64,000 nt of DNA, taken from NCBI RefSeq assembly GCF_014863585.1, contig NZ_CP062253.1, positions 832,501-896,500 of the forward strand, given 5' to 3'. The stretch's first letter is position 1. Each line of letters begins with the position of its first letter. The position numbers were made by a program, and so were the translations under genes. The notes under the pieces are model-generated. The model made no database searches, was not told the DNA's origin, and saw nothing but the letters and a program-made list of their open reading frames with translations. Source of the stretch: Pseudomonas gozinkensis (GTDB taxonomy: Bacteria; Pseudomonadota; Gammaproteobacteria; Pseudomonadales; Pseudomonadaceae). Below, piece after piece: positions 11,900-20,428 of the stretch.

Positions 11900-13164
11900 G
11901 ACGCGACAAATCCACAGGGCGTCCGACCCTGGGCCTGGTCATCGGCCGTGGCAACCTGATTGTGGCGCTGGTCGCCGTGGCAATGGCCAGTGTGTCGCTG
12001 ACGCTGCTTGGGGTGCTGGCGCTGCGGGTCTATGCCGATCACAACCTGCACTTGATTGCCCGCTCGATCAGTTACACCGTGGAAGCCGCCGTGGTGTTCA
12101 ATGACAAGGTCGCCGCGACCGAAGCGCTGGCGTTGATCGCATCAACCGAAGAAGTGGCGGATGCCCAGGTGCTGGACACTCAGGGCCAGTTGATCGCGCG
12201 CTGGCGGCGTCCGGAGAACGGCCTGTTTTCCGAGCTGGAGATGCAGGTCGCGCGGGCCATTCTGGAAAAACCCATCAGCCTGCCGATCCTCCATCAGGAT
12301 CGCGAGATCGGGCGCATTTTGCTGATCGGTCACGGCGGCAGTCTGATGCGCTTTCTGTTGAGCGGTCTGGCGGGGATCATTCTCTGCACGGCGATCAGCG
12401 CCTGGGTCGCGCTCTATCTGGCGCGTCGTCAGTTGCGCAGGATCATCGGCCCGTTGCATAGCCTGGCGGCAGTGGCGCACGCCGCCCGTAGCGAACGGGC
12501 ACTGGATCGACGGGTGCCACGGGCGAAGATTGCCGAACTGGACAACCTGGGCAACGACTTCAATGCCTTGCTTGATGAACTCGAAGACTGGCAAACCCAC
12601 CTGAAAAGCGAGAACGAAACCCTCGCCCACCAGGCCAGCCACGACAGTCTCACCGGATTGCCGAACCGGGCGTTTTTCGAAGGCCGTCTGATCCGTGCGC
12701 TACGCAGCGCCCAAAAACTGAACGAGCGCGTGGCAGTGCTGTTTCTCGACAGCGACCGATTCAAGGACATCAACGACAGCTTCGGTCATGCCGCCGGCGA
12801 CGCGGTGCTAGTGGCGGTGGCGAATCGGGTGCGAGCGCAGTTGCGTGAAGAAGATCTGGTGGCGCGTCTGGGCGGTGACGAGTTTGCCGTTCTGCTGACG
12901 CCCTTGCACAAGACCGAAGACGCCGAGCGCATTGCCGACAAGATCCTCGCCAGCATGGATACCCCGATTGCACTGCCGGGTGACAGCAGTGTCGTGACTT
13001 CGCTCAGTATCGGCATCGCCGTTTACCCCGATCATGGCGCCACGCCAGGCACCTTGCTCGATGCGGCGGATGCCGCGATGTACCAAGCCAAGCGTTTGTC
13101 GCGCGGCGCCCAATACACGGCCGGGTCGGAGCACCCGGTCGATCCCGTTAAAACCAGGAGCTGA
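11896..13164 (+). CDS. yfiN: YfiN/TpbB-type membrane diguanylate cyclase
   Basis: The enzyme makes cyclic-di-GMP from two GTP and drives biofilm formation. The 422-aa product has an N-terminal membrane segment (about 20-45), a periplasmic CHASE8-like domain, a second membrane segment (about 145-170), a HAMP linker and a C-terminal GGDEF domain starting near HDSLTGLPNRAFF. The active-site GGDEF is intact, and the inhibitory I-site RxxD (REED) stands five residues before it, so product feedback is expected. It overlaps both neighbours and is presumably repressed by YfiR and activated through YfiB. Confidence 0.93.
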   Translation: MRRDKSTGRPTLGLVIGRGNLIVALVAVAMASVSLTLLGVLALRVYADHNLHLIARSISYTVEAAVVFNDKVAATEALALIASTEEVADAQVLDTQGQLIARWRRPENGLFSELEMQVARAILEKPISLPILHQDREIGRILLIGHGGSLMRFLLSGLAGIILCTAISAWVALYLARRQLRRIIGPLHSLAAVAHAARSERALDRRVPRAKIAELDNLGNDFNALLDELEDWQTHLKSENETLAHQASHDSLTGLPNRAFFEGRLIRALRSAQKLNERVAVLFLDSDRFKDINDSFGHAAGDAVLVAVANRVRAQLREEDLVARLGGDEFAVLLTPLHKTEDAERIADKILASMDTPIALPGDSSVVTSLSIGIAVYPDHGATPGTLLDAADAAMYQAKRLSRGAQYTAGSEHPVDPVKTRS

Positions 13165-13664
13165 TGCCCGTGTTTTCACTTTCCGTTCGACTGTTTTCCA
13201 CCCTGCTGCTGACGGCCATGCTGGCCCTGACCGGTTGCCAGACCGCTCCACAAAAAGGCCTGACGCCGGCCCAGGTCGCGGTCCTCAAGCAGCAAGGCTT
13301 CGAGTTGACCGATGATGGCTGGGAATTTGGTCTGTCGGGCAAAGTGTTGTTTGGGAGCGATGTCGAAAGCCTGAACAAGCAAAGTACCGAAATCGTCGAG
13401 CGTATCGGCAAAGCGTTGCTGGGTGTCAGCATTGAGCGCGTGCGGGTTGATGGCCACACCGACGCCTCGGGCAAGGAAACCTACAACCAGCAGCTGTCAC
13501 TGCGTCGCGCGAAAAGCGTCGGCAAAGTGCTGACCTCCATCGGTATGAAGGACGAGAATATCCAGCTGCAAGGCCTCGGCAGCCGCGAACCGGTCGCCTC
13601 CAACGACACCGCCGCCGGCCGCACCGAAAACCGCCGGGTGTCGATCGTGGTCAGCGCCGACTAG
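13164..13664 (+). CDS. yfiB: YfiB-like OmpA-family outer-membrane lipoprotein
   Basis: This 166-aa lipoprotein has the lipobox LALTGC near residue 20 and a C-terminal OmpA/peptidoglycan-binding domain (GHTDASGKETYNQQLSLRRA, then GSREPVASNDTAAGRTENRR). In P. aeruginosa YfiB sequesters YfiR at the outer membrane and so releases YfiN. Its ATG overlaps the yfiN stop. Its TAG stop at 13662-13664 overlaps the stop of the convergent LysR gene within a shared CTAG. Confidence 0.92.
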   Translation: MPVFSLSVRLFSTLLLTAMLALTGCQTAPQKGLTPAQVAVLKQQGFELTDDGWEFGLSGKVLFGSDVESLNKQSTEIVERIGKALLGVSIERVRVDGHTDASGKETYNQQLSLRRAKSVGKVLTSIGMKDENIQLQGLGSREPVASNDTAAGRTENRRVSIVVSAD

Positions 13665-14608
13665 TCGGCGAACTGCATTTCGCGGGTCTCACCCATCAAC
13701 AGATCCTGATTGCGCTCGGTCACCTCACGGATGTAATCCCACAACAGGGTGATCCGTTTCAACTTGCGCAGATCTTCCCGGCAGTACATCCAGAACTGCC
13801 GGGTGATGTCGATTTCCTCCGGCAACACCGGCAACAGGCGCGGATCCTGTGCCGCGAGGAAACACGGCAGAATCGCCAATGAGCGTCCCTGCTGCGCCGC
13901 CACGAACTGTGCAATCACGCTGGTGCTGCGCAAATTGGCGCTGGCGCCGGGCAACACGTTCGCCAGATACAGCAGCTCCGAGCTGAACGCCAGATCATCC
14001 ACATAACTGATGAATTGATGCTTGCCCAGGTCGGCGGGGCGGCGGATCGGCGGATGTTTGTCCAAATATTCCTGGGTTGCGTAGAGCTGCAAGCGATAGT
14101 CGCAGAGTTTGCAGCACACGTACGGCCCGTGTTCCGGGCGTTCGAGGGCGATGACGATGTCGGCCTCGCGTTTGGACAGGCTGATGAAGTGCGGCAGCGG
14201 CAGGATATCCACCGAAATCGCCGGGTAGGCGTCGACGAAGTGGCTCAGTTGCGGGGTGATGAAAAAGCTGCCGAAACCTTCGGTGCAGCCCATCCGCACA
14301 TGCCCGGACAGCGCGACGCCGGAACCGGATACCTGCTCGCAGGCCATGTGCAGCGTGCTTTCGATCGACTCGGCATAACTCAGCAGGCGCTGGCCTTCGG
14401 CAGTCAGTACGAAACCGCTGGTGCGTGACTTTTCGAACAGCAAGGTGCCGAGCGCCGCTTCCAGCGAACTGATTCGCCGCGACACGGTGGTGTAGTCCAC
14501 CGCCAGGCGTTTGGCTGCAGTACTGGCCTTGCGGGTACGGGCGACTTCGAGGAAAAACTTGAGGTCGTCCCAGTTCAGCGAGCCTAGAGAGGTGATGTTT
14601 TTTTGCAT
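13661..14608 (-). CDS. LysR-family transcriptional regulator, probably of mmsAB
   Basis: This 315-aa LysR-type regulator has an N-terminal winged HTH (LKFFLEVARTRKASTAAKRLAVDYTT...) and a C-terminal substrate-binding domain. It is divergently transcribed from mmsA with 149 bp between the starts, the usual arrangement for a LysR regulator and its target. The start is the ATG giving MQKNITSLGSLNWDDLKFF; an upstream extension lacks LysR similarity. P. aeruginosa regulates mmsAB with an AraC-type MmsR, so a LysR here is a different solution. The target is inferred from position only. Confidence 0.88.
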   Translation of the reverse strand: MQKNITSLGSLNWDDLKFFLEVARTRKASTAAKRLAVDYTTVSRRISSLEAALGTLLFEKSRTSGFVLTAEGQRLLSYAESIESTLHMACEQVSGSGVALSGHVRMGCTEGFGSFFITPQLSHFVDAYPAISVDILPLPHFISLSKREADIVIALERPEHGPYVCCKLCDYRLQLYATQEYLDKHPPIRRPADLGKHQFISYVDDLAFSSELLYLANVLPGASANLRSTSVIAQFVAAQQGRSLAILPCFLAAQDPRLLPVLPEEIDITRQFWMYCREDLRKLKRITLLWDYIREVTERNQDLLMGETREMQFAD

Positions 14609-14623
14609 GATGGACGGGCTTAT

Positions 14624-14652
14624 ATGTGCGTTCTTATTAGAAGTTTGCACAT
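14624..14652. promoter_or_regulatory. Nested inverted repeat between the LysR gene and mmsA
   Basis: Outer arms ATGTGC and GCACAT are 17 bases apart and enclose an inner TTCT-TATT-AGAA repeat. The whole element lies 16-44 bp upstream of the LysR start and about 105 bp upstream of mmsA. LysR proteins bind such dyads between divergent genes, so this is a candidate activator/autorepressor site. No binding data exist for it. Confidence 0.5.
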
Positions 14653-14757
14653 CTATACTCCAAAAACAGTCCGACAACCAATTCGTGACACACGCCTCAT
14701 CTCAAGGCGAACCTTTCGCCTTGGCTCCTAAGATAAAAACAAGTTCTGGAGACCAGC

Positions 14758-16284
14758 ATGAACGCATCGCTTACGCCCAACGAAACCACGATCCAGAAGG
14801 TCAAGCTGCTGATCGACGGCGAGTGGGTCGAGTCGCAGACCACCGAGTGGCATGACATCGTCAACCCGGCGACCCAGCAAGTGCTGGCCAGGGTTCCGTT
14901 CGCCACCGCCGCTGAAGTGGATGCCGCCGTCAGTGCCGCCCAGCGCGCCTTTCAGACCTGGAAGCTGACTCCAATCGGCGCGCGCATGCGCATCATGCTC
15001 AAGCTTCAAGCGCTGATCCGCGAACACTCCAAACGTATCGCCGTGGTGTTGAGCGCCGAGCAGGGCAAGACCATCGCTGACGCTGAAGGCGATATTTTCC
15101 GTGGCCTGGAAGTGGTCGAACACGCGTGCTCGATCGGCAGCCTGCAAATGGGCGAATTCGCCGAAAACGTCGCTGGCGGCGTCGATACCTACACCCTGCG
15201 CCAGCCGATCGGCGTCTGTGCCGGCATTACGCCGTTCAACTTCCCGGCGATGATCCCGCTATGGATGTTCCCGATGGCCATCGCCTGCGGCAACACCTTC
15301 GTCCTCAAGCCATCCGAACAGGATCCGCTGTCGACCATGTTGCTGGTGGAACTGGCCATCGAGGCCGGCATTCCGGCTGGCGTGCTTAACGTCGTCCATG
15401 GTGGCAAAGACGTGGTCGATGGCCTGTGCACCCATAAAGACATCAAGGCCGTTTCGTTCGTCGGTTCGACCGCTGTGGGCACTCATGTTTATGACCTGGC
15501 CGGTAAACACGGCAAACGCGTGCAATCGATGATGGGCGCGAAGAACCACGCGGTGGTGCTGCCGGACGCCAATCGCGAGCAAGCACTCAATGCTCTGGTC
15601 GGCGCCGGTTTCGGTGCGGCCGGTCAGCGCTGCATGGCCACCTCGGTGGTGGTGCTGGTGGGCGCGGCCAAGCAGTGGCTGCCGGATCTGAAAGCGCTGG
15701 CGCAGAAACTCAAGGTCAACGCCGGCAACGAGCCGGGCACCGATGTCGGTCCGGTCATTTCGAAAAAGGCCAAGACGCGAATTCTCGATCTGATCGAGAG
15801 CGGCATCAAGGAAGGCGCGAAACTCGAGCTGGACGGTCGCGACATCAGCGTGCCGGGCTACGAGAAAGGCAACTTCGTCGGCCCGACCCTGTTCTCCGGG
15901 GTGACTACCGACATGCAGATCTACACCCAGGAAATCTTCGGCCCGGTGCTGGTGGTGCTGGAAGTCGATACCCTCGATCAGGCCATTGCGTTGGTCAACG
16001 CCAACCCGTTCGGCAACGGCACCGGCCTGTTCACCCAGAGCGGCGCGGCGGCGCGTAAATTCCAGACTGAAATCGACGTTGGTCAGGTCGGTATCAACAT
16101 CCCGATTCCAGTGCCGGTACCGTTCTTCAGCTTCACCGGTTCGCGCGGTTCGAAACTCGGCGACCTCGGTCCGTACGGCAAGCAAGTGGTGCAGTTCTAC
16201 ACCCAGACCAAAACGGTCACGGCGCGCTGGTTCGATGACGACAGCGTCAACGACGGCGTGAACACCACCATTAACCTGCGCTGA
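14758..16284 (+). CDS. mmsA: Methylmalonate-semialdehyde dehydrogenase (CoA-acylating)
   Basis: The enzyme converts methylmalonate semialdehyde to propionyl-CoA (and malonate semialdehyde to acetyl-CoA) in valine, thymine and inositol breakdown. The 508-aa product has the aldehyde-dehydrogenase fold with the cofactor stretch [20 protein letters not shown] and the catalytic cysteine in GQRCMATS at about residue 292. The C-terminus [20 protein letters not shown] is typical of MmsA. It is followed after 9 bp by mmsB. Confidence 0.95.
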   Translation: MNASLTPNETTIQKVKLLIDGEWVESQTTEWHDIVNPATQQVLARVPFATAAEVDAAVSAAQRAFQTWKLTPIGARMRIMLKLQALIREHSKRIAVVLSAEQGKTIADAEGDIFRGLEVVEHACSIGSLQMGEFAENVAGGVDTYTLRQPIGVCAGITPFNFPAMIPLWMFPMAIACGNTFVLKPSEQDPLSTMLLVELAIEAGIPAGVLNVVHGGKDVVDGLCTHKDIKAVSFVGSTAVGTHVYDLAGKHGKRVQSMMGAKNHAVVLPDANREQALNALVGAGFGAAGQRCMATSVVVLVGAAKQWLPDLKALAQKLKVNAGNEPGTDVGPVISKKAKTRILDLIESGIKEGAKLELDGRDISVPGYEKGNFVGPTLFSGVTTDMQIYTQEIFGPVLVVLEVDTLDQAIALVNANPFGNGTGLFTQSGAAARKFQTEIDVGQVGINIPIPVPVPFFSFTGSRGSKLGDLGPYGKQVVQFYTQTKTVTARWFDDDSVNDGVNTTINLR

Positions 16285-16293
16285 GGAATGGCC

Positions 16294-17181
16294 ATGAAAA
16301 TCGCATTTATCGGTCTGGGCAACATGGGCGCGCCGATGGCGCGTAACCTGATCAAGGCCGGGCATTCGCTGAATCTGGTGGACCTGAACAAAACCGTACT
16401 GGCGGAACTCGAGCAATTGGGCGGCACCATCCGCGCTTCGGCTCGCGAAGCCGCTGAAGATGCAGAACTGGTGATCACCATGCTGCCGGCGGCGGTGCAT
16501 GTACGCAGCGTCTGGCTCGGTGAAGATGGCGTGCTGGCCGGGATCGGCAAAGGCGTGCCGGCGGTGGATTGCAGCACCATCGATCCGCAGACTGCGCGCG
16601 ATGTAGCGGCGTCGGCTGCCAAACAAGGCGTGGCCATGGCCGATGCCCCGGTGTCCGGCGGCACCGGCGGTGCCACGGCCGGGACGCTGACCTTCATGGT
16701 CGGCGCCACCCCGGAACTGTTCGCCACCCTGCAACCGGTGCTGGCGCAGATGGGCCGCAACATCGTGCATTGCGGTGAGGTCGGCACCGGCCAGATCGCC
16801 AAGATCTGCAACAACCTGTTGCTCGCCATTTCGATGGTCGGCGTCAGCGAGGCGATGGCGCTGGGCGATGCACTGGGCATCGACACCTCAGTGCTCGCCG
16901 GGATCATCAACAGCTCGACCGGGCGTTGCTGGAGTTCGGAAATGTACAACCCGTGGCCGGGCATCGTCGAAACGGCGCCGGCCTCGCGTGGTTACACCGG
17001 CGGTTTCGGCGCCGAGTTGATGCTCAAGGATCTGGGACTGGCCACTGAAGCGGCGCGTCAGGCCCATCAGCCGGTGGTGCTGGGCGCGGTAGCGCAGCAG
17101 TTGTATCAGGCGATGAGTCAGCGCGGGGAAGGTGGCAAGGACTTTTCGGCGATCATCAACAGCTATCGCAAGCCGCAGTAA
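16294..17181 (+). CDS. mmsB: 3-hydroxyisobutyrate dehydrogenase
   Basis: MmsB oxidises 3-hydroxyisobutyrate to methylmalonate semialdehyde with NAD+, feeding MmsA. The 295-aa product has the N-terminal Rossmann motif IGLGNMGAPMARNL, the substrate motif DAPVSGGTGGA, and the catalytic lysine region GQIAKICNNLL. The second of two adjacent ATGs is chosen, because the GAGGA ribosome binding site directly abuts the first one (16288) and is correctly spaced for 16294. It lies in an operon with mmsA and ends before a strong terminator. Confidence 0.94.
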   Translation: MKIAFIGLGNMGAPMARNLIKAGHSLNLVDLNKTVLAELEQLGGTIRASAREAAEDAELVITMLPAAVHVRSVWLGEDGVLAGIGKGVPAVDCSTIDPQTARDVAASAAKQGVAMADAPVSGGTGGATAGTLTFMVGATPELFATLQPVLAQMGRNIVHCGEVGTGQIAKICNNLLLAISMVGVSEAMALGDALGIDTSVLAGIINSSTGRCWSSEMYNPWPGIVETAPASRGYTGGFGAELMLKDLGLATEAARQAHQPVVLGAVAQQLYQAMSQRGEGGKDFSAIINSYRKPQ

Positions 17182-17235
17182 TCGTCGTCAGGCCGGTGCT
17201 CGTCACAGGTCTGCAATTCAGATGCAGTAAGTGTT

Positions 17236-17272
17236 GCCGGGAAATCACGTCGGGTGGTTTCCCGGCTTTTTT
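17236..17272 (+). terminator. Intrinsic terminator after mmsAB
   Basis: Perfect arms GCCGGGAAA and TTTCCCGGC flank a 13-base loop and are followed by six T's. It lies 55 bp after mmsB and just before the convergent cupin gene. Confidence 0.9.
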
Positions 17273-17275
17273 GTA

Positions 17276-17620
17276 TCAGGTGAACACAAAATATTTGCGT
17301 ACGGTCTCGACCACTTCCCAGGTGCCCTTCATGCCTGGCTCAACGACGAAGATGTCGCCGGCACGCAGGTGGATCGGCTCCATGCCGTCCGGGGTGATGA
17401 CGCAGTAGCCTTCCTGGAAATGGCAGTACTCCCATTTCACGTAATCCACCCGCCACTTGCCCGGCGTGCAGATCCAGGTGCCCATGATCTTGCTGCCGTC
17501 TTCGCTGGTGTAGGCGTTGAGATTGACGGTGTGCGGGTCGCCCTCGAGCTTTTCCCATTTGCAGGCGTCGAGTACGGGCAGGGGGTGGGTGTCGCGCAAA
17601 ACGGTGACAGGTGCGGGCAT
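17276..17620 (-). CDS. Small cupin-domain protein (DUF861-like)
   Basis: The product is a single-domain cupin of 114 aa. The start is the ATG giving MPAPVTVLRDTHPLPVLD; a longer frame upstream is not cupin-like. The beta-barrel signatures WICTPGKWRVDY, YCHFQEGYCVITPDG and RAGDIFVVEPGMKGTWEVVE resemble the EutQ/ureidoglycine-aminohydrolase type cupin. The specific substrate is unknown. It is transcribed toward mmsB and away from the accessory locus, so it probably belongs to neither. Confidence 0.8.
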   Translation of the reverse strand: MPAPVTVLRDTHPLPVLDACKWEKLEGDPHTVNLNAYTSEDGSKIMGTWICTPGKWRVDYVKWEYCHFQEGYCVITPDGMEPIHLRAGDIFVVEPGMKGTWEVVETVRKYFVFT

Positions 17621-18187
17621 GACGGCTCCAGGCCAGAGGGAGTTAGAGCCATCACCGTAACGTTCGCGGGAGCTGTCGGAATGTCTGGGGTCGACCTCCA
17701 GATGCCTGTAAGCGCTGGCCCAGATCGGCTTAAAGTCCGAATTTGCACCATGTGCGTGCATATATGACGGTTTTAATACAAGCATGCACCATAAAAGTTC
17801 AATCAATTTTTAGACTAAAACGAGATAACCATTCTGACACCTATTGCAAAACAAAATCGTCTGTACTATAACATTCGTACTAAAGGACTATTCCTCGGAA
17901 GGGAGCTCCACCTGAGTCACGGACAGACTCGAATCGGCTTTTTCTCATCTCGATAACTGACTTGATCTTCGGCTCAAGTGTGAACTTCTATCTGTTGTTA
18001 ATGAATAATGACAGTTGAATGAACCGGGCAGTTAATAAGTGGCGCGGACGCAATGCCTCGCGTACTTTGAGTAGAAGCCTTAAATAAACAGTTAATTATT
18101 ATTTGTGCACTGGCGGATTTATATCTGCGGGATACGCACACCCATCGAATTTTTATGTGCCCGGCATCAATGGAATGAGGCTTTATT
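17621..18187. other. 567-bp AT-rich intergenic region with promoter and long leader
   Basis: No coding sequence is supported here. The region holds the operator-promoter at 17844-17880 and then about 300 bases of possible untranslated leader before the GTG start at 18188. The leader contains a small hairpin, CTTGATC-TTCG-GCTCAAG at 17961-17978, with one mismatch. Base composition is clearly more AT-rich than the flanking genes, which marks the left border of the accessory locus. Confidence 0.7.
17844..17880 (+). promoter_or_regulatory. Promoter with 18-bp operator (site 1) for the glycan-type operon
   Basis: A sigma-70-like promoter reads TTGCAA (17844-17849), a 17-bp spacer, and TATAAC (17867-17872). 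The palindrome GTACTATAACATTCGTAC (17863-17880) covers the -10 element; its reverse complement fits GTACGnnTGTnnnnGTAC, shared with three other promoters to 36.3 kb. A repressor bound here would block RNA polymerase. The regulated genes would be the acyltransferase, glycosyltransferase, toroid protein, rmlB and rmlA. Confidence 0.65.
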
Positions 18188-19159
18188 GTGGACGACATAA
18201 ACGTAATTGAAATTTCGACGATTGTTGATAGTGCGAGTGAACTTGGCCGGCACGTCTGGGTGCGTGCCGGCAGCCGCCTGACAAATGTGCAGGTCAGCGA
18301 TGACTGCTTTATCGGTTTCAGGTGCGATTTGCAGTTCGCCTCTATCGGCAAGTCCAGCATGTTCGCCACTGGCGCACAGTGCCTGGGGACTGCGCAGTCG
18401 CCAGTTCGAATTGCCGAAAACGTCTGGGTGGGCGCCAAGGCCACCGTGGCTGCCGGTATTTCCATAGGTGCAGGGGCTGTGGTGGCGGCTGGTGCGCTGG
18501 TGACTGCCGATGTGCCGCCGGACGCGATCGTCGTCGGCCGCCCGGCGCGGGTCATTGCCCAGCGCACGGTGGTCGAAGACGGCCGTCCGAGCCCCGAGCC
18601 AGTGCTGGCCAAAGTCCGGGACCGGGCGCGTCAAGGCTTGCCGTCGATGCTCGATCGGTCCACGCAGTCGGTCGCGCGGCTCAAGTCGCTGAACCCCGAC
18701 ACCCTCACCTGGGACATCAGCGACGAAGCCTTGATCGATGCCGAATTGCGCGGCGGGGCGTCGGTGGAAATCGCCCGGGACTGCATTCTGATCGGGCGCA
18801 GCAACCGTCAGGGCGGCATGTCGCAACTGGGCGGTATCGAACTGGGAACTGGCGTGCGGCTGGCTGCCGGTGTGGTTATCGAGGCGGCCGGCGGTGTATC
18901 CGTTGGTGCCTTCAGCGAGTTGTCCGAGGGGGTCACCATCGTTGCCTCTACTCATGATCATTCTTTTCGCTCACTGCCTTGGGAGGAGGCACCGGTGCGC
19001 ATTGGAAGTCGTTGCGTTATTGGCGAGGGCGCCATCTTGGCAGGTCCACTGAATATCGGTGACGGTGCCGTTATCAAACCGTATTCGGTGGTTATAAGGG
19101 ATGTATTGGAAAACACTGTGGTTCATGGCGTTGTTCAACTAATGGAGATTCAAGAATGA
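18188..19159 (+). CDS. Tandem left-handed beta-helix acyltransferase-like protein
   Basis: This 323-aa protein has two hexapeptide-repeat (left-handed beta-helix) domains. The first spans about residues 15-120 (FIGFRCDLQFASIGKSSMFA, then AENVWVGAKATVAAGISIGAGAVVAAGALVT in part); the second spans about 195-320 (GGIELGTGVRLAAGVVIEA, SELSEGVTIVASTHDHSF, then GEGAILAGPLNIGDGAVIKP). Such folds transfer acetyl or other acyl groups from CoA to sugars or antibiotics, with a histidine as catalytic base; THDHSF in the second domain is a candidate. The start is GTG with GAGG seven bases upstream. It overlaps the following glycosyltransferase (ATGA). Two such domains in one chain is unusual; the acceptor is unknown and could be a sugar nucleotide or the final glycoside. 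Confidence 0.75.
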   Translation: MDDINVIEISTIVDSASELGRHVWVRAGSRLTNVQVSDDCFIGFRCDLQFASIGKSSMFATGAQCLGTAQSPVRIAENVWVGAKATVAAGISIGAGAVVAAGALVTADVPPDAIVVGRPARVIAQRTVVEDGRPSPEPVLAKVRDRARQGLPSMLDRSTQSVARLKSLNPDTLTWDISDEALIDAELRGGASVEIARDCILIGRSNRQGGMSQLGGIELGTGVRLAAGVVIEAAGGVSVGAFSELSEGVTIVASTHDHSFRSLPWEEAPVRIGSRCVIGEGAILAGPLNIGDGAVIKPYSVVIRDVLENTVVHGVVQLMEIQE

Positions 19160-20406
19160 TTTTATTTGCCCCTAACCCAACCGGTTCCGGCCACAACATG
19201 CGCGTGCTGTCCATCGCTCAGGCGATCAAGAAACAGCGTCCGGATATGCCATTGACGGTCGCGCTGGCTTCCTTGCAACCGACATTTACCCCTTTGTTCG
19301 AAAAATCCGGAATTGAAGTCGTGGATATTGCCGGGCGACTGGTCGACTACTCGAAAAAGAGCAACTTGTCGAAACAGCTCGATTGGGCCACTTATATTGG
19401 CAGTTATATTGCGACTACTTTCCTGTCTGGCGAGCGAATCCTGTCTTATCTGGCGCTGATCGCCGAGCACAAGCCAAGCGTGCTGGTGTCGGACTACAAC
19501 ATGGCAGCCTGCCTTGCAGCGATTTTCACGGGCACACCGCTGGTGTTCGTGACCGAGCGTTATGACTTCACACTTTGCCAATTGCAGGATCACGACCTGG
19601 CCGAGGGCGGTTTCGAGGTGAATGCGCTGGAGATGTCCCGGGCTCGAACGGCGCTGCACAGTCAGTTCAGCTGGATGATCAGCCAGGCGCAATTGGTGCT
19701 GACCGACAAACCCTTCATTCCTTCCCTTGACCAAGGCACCCCGGTGGCCGAGGCACTGGCCAGCGGCAAGGCGCATTTTGTCGGACCGATGATTCGCGAC
19801 ATCACCGTGCAGAGCGGCTTGAACGTGCGTGAGCAACTGAACCTGGGTGACGCGCCGTTCATTGTCGCCTCTATCAGCGGCACGACCATGTTTGCAGAGA
19901 ACAAGGACGCCTTGCTCGCTGCTTATCTGGACAGTTTCCGAATCCTGCGCGAACGCAATCCTGAGCTGAAAATGGTGTTGCTGGGTCGCAAGGACATCGA
20001 AGAGCAGGACGGTGTGGTGTGTGTACCGTATTACCCGGACTGGATGGGGCTGCTGCGCGAATCAAGCCTGCTGATTTCGGCACCGGGCTGGATCACTGTG
20101 ACCGAAATTGCGGCGATGAACATTCCCACCCTGTTCCTGTTGTCGTCCAAGTCCGAATACCACGAACTGGAAGCTTTGCGTCGTCTGGAGTTGCTGGGCT
20201 TCCCGACACATATCGGGTACGACCGAGATCGTATCGTCGAGCTGATCCAGGGCGAACTGGAAAAAGACACCGACGCTTCGACCTACTACGCACCGCATCA
20301 GCAAGTGGCCGCGCCCGATGGCGAAGGTGCCGCCCGCGCCGCGACGCGCATCATCGAGTTGTGCCAGGGCAGCGTTGTATCGCTGACCGAAAGCAAAGCC
20401 GCTTAA
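19156..20406 (+). CDS. GT-B fold glycosyltransferase (MurG/GT28- or GT1-like)
   Basis: The 416-aa product starts with NPTGSGHNMRVLSIAQAIKK, a glycine-rich N-terminal loop typical of GT-B enzymes that act on lipid or natural-product acceptors. It ends with a nucleotide-binding half (SLLISAPGWITVTEIAAMNIP followed by LFLLSSKSEYHELEALRR). The arrangement matches MurG-like and macrolide-type transferases, which use UDP- or dTDP-sugars. No signal peptide or transmembrane segment is visible, so it is cytoplasmic or peripheral. It sits one gene before rmlB and rmlA, which would supply a dTDP-sugar donor. The acceptor is not known. Confidence 0.78.
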   Translation: MILFAPNPTGSGHNMRVLSIAQAIKKQRPDMPLTVALASLQPTFTPLFEKSGIEVVDIAGRLVDYSKKSNLSKQLDWATYIGSYIATTFLSGERILSYLALIAEHKPSVLVSDYNMAACLAAIFTGTPLVFVTERYDFTLCQLQDHDLAEGGFEVNALEMSRARTALHSQFSWMISQAQLVLTDKPFIPSLDQGTPVAEALASGKAHFVGPMIRDITVQSGLNVREQLNLGDAPFIVASISGTTMFAENKDALLAAYLDSFRILRERNPELKMVLLGRKDIEEQDGVVCVPYYPDWMGLLRESSLLISAPGWITVTEIAAMNIPTLFLLSSKSEYHELEALRRLELLGFPTHIGYDRDRIVELIQGELEKDTDASTYYAPHQQVAAPDGEGAARAATRIIELCQGSVVSLTESKAA

Positions 20407-20428
20407 CCTCAAGGAAGAGGGATTCACC

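Noticed and set aside
15259..16770. Minus-strand frame of 503 codons over mmsA and mmsB
   Set aside because: Both plus-strand genes are intact and well conserved. The frame is His/Arg-rich and spans two genes.
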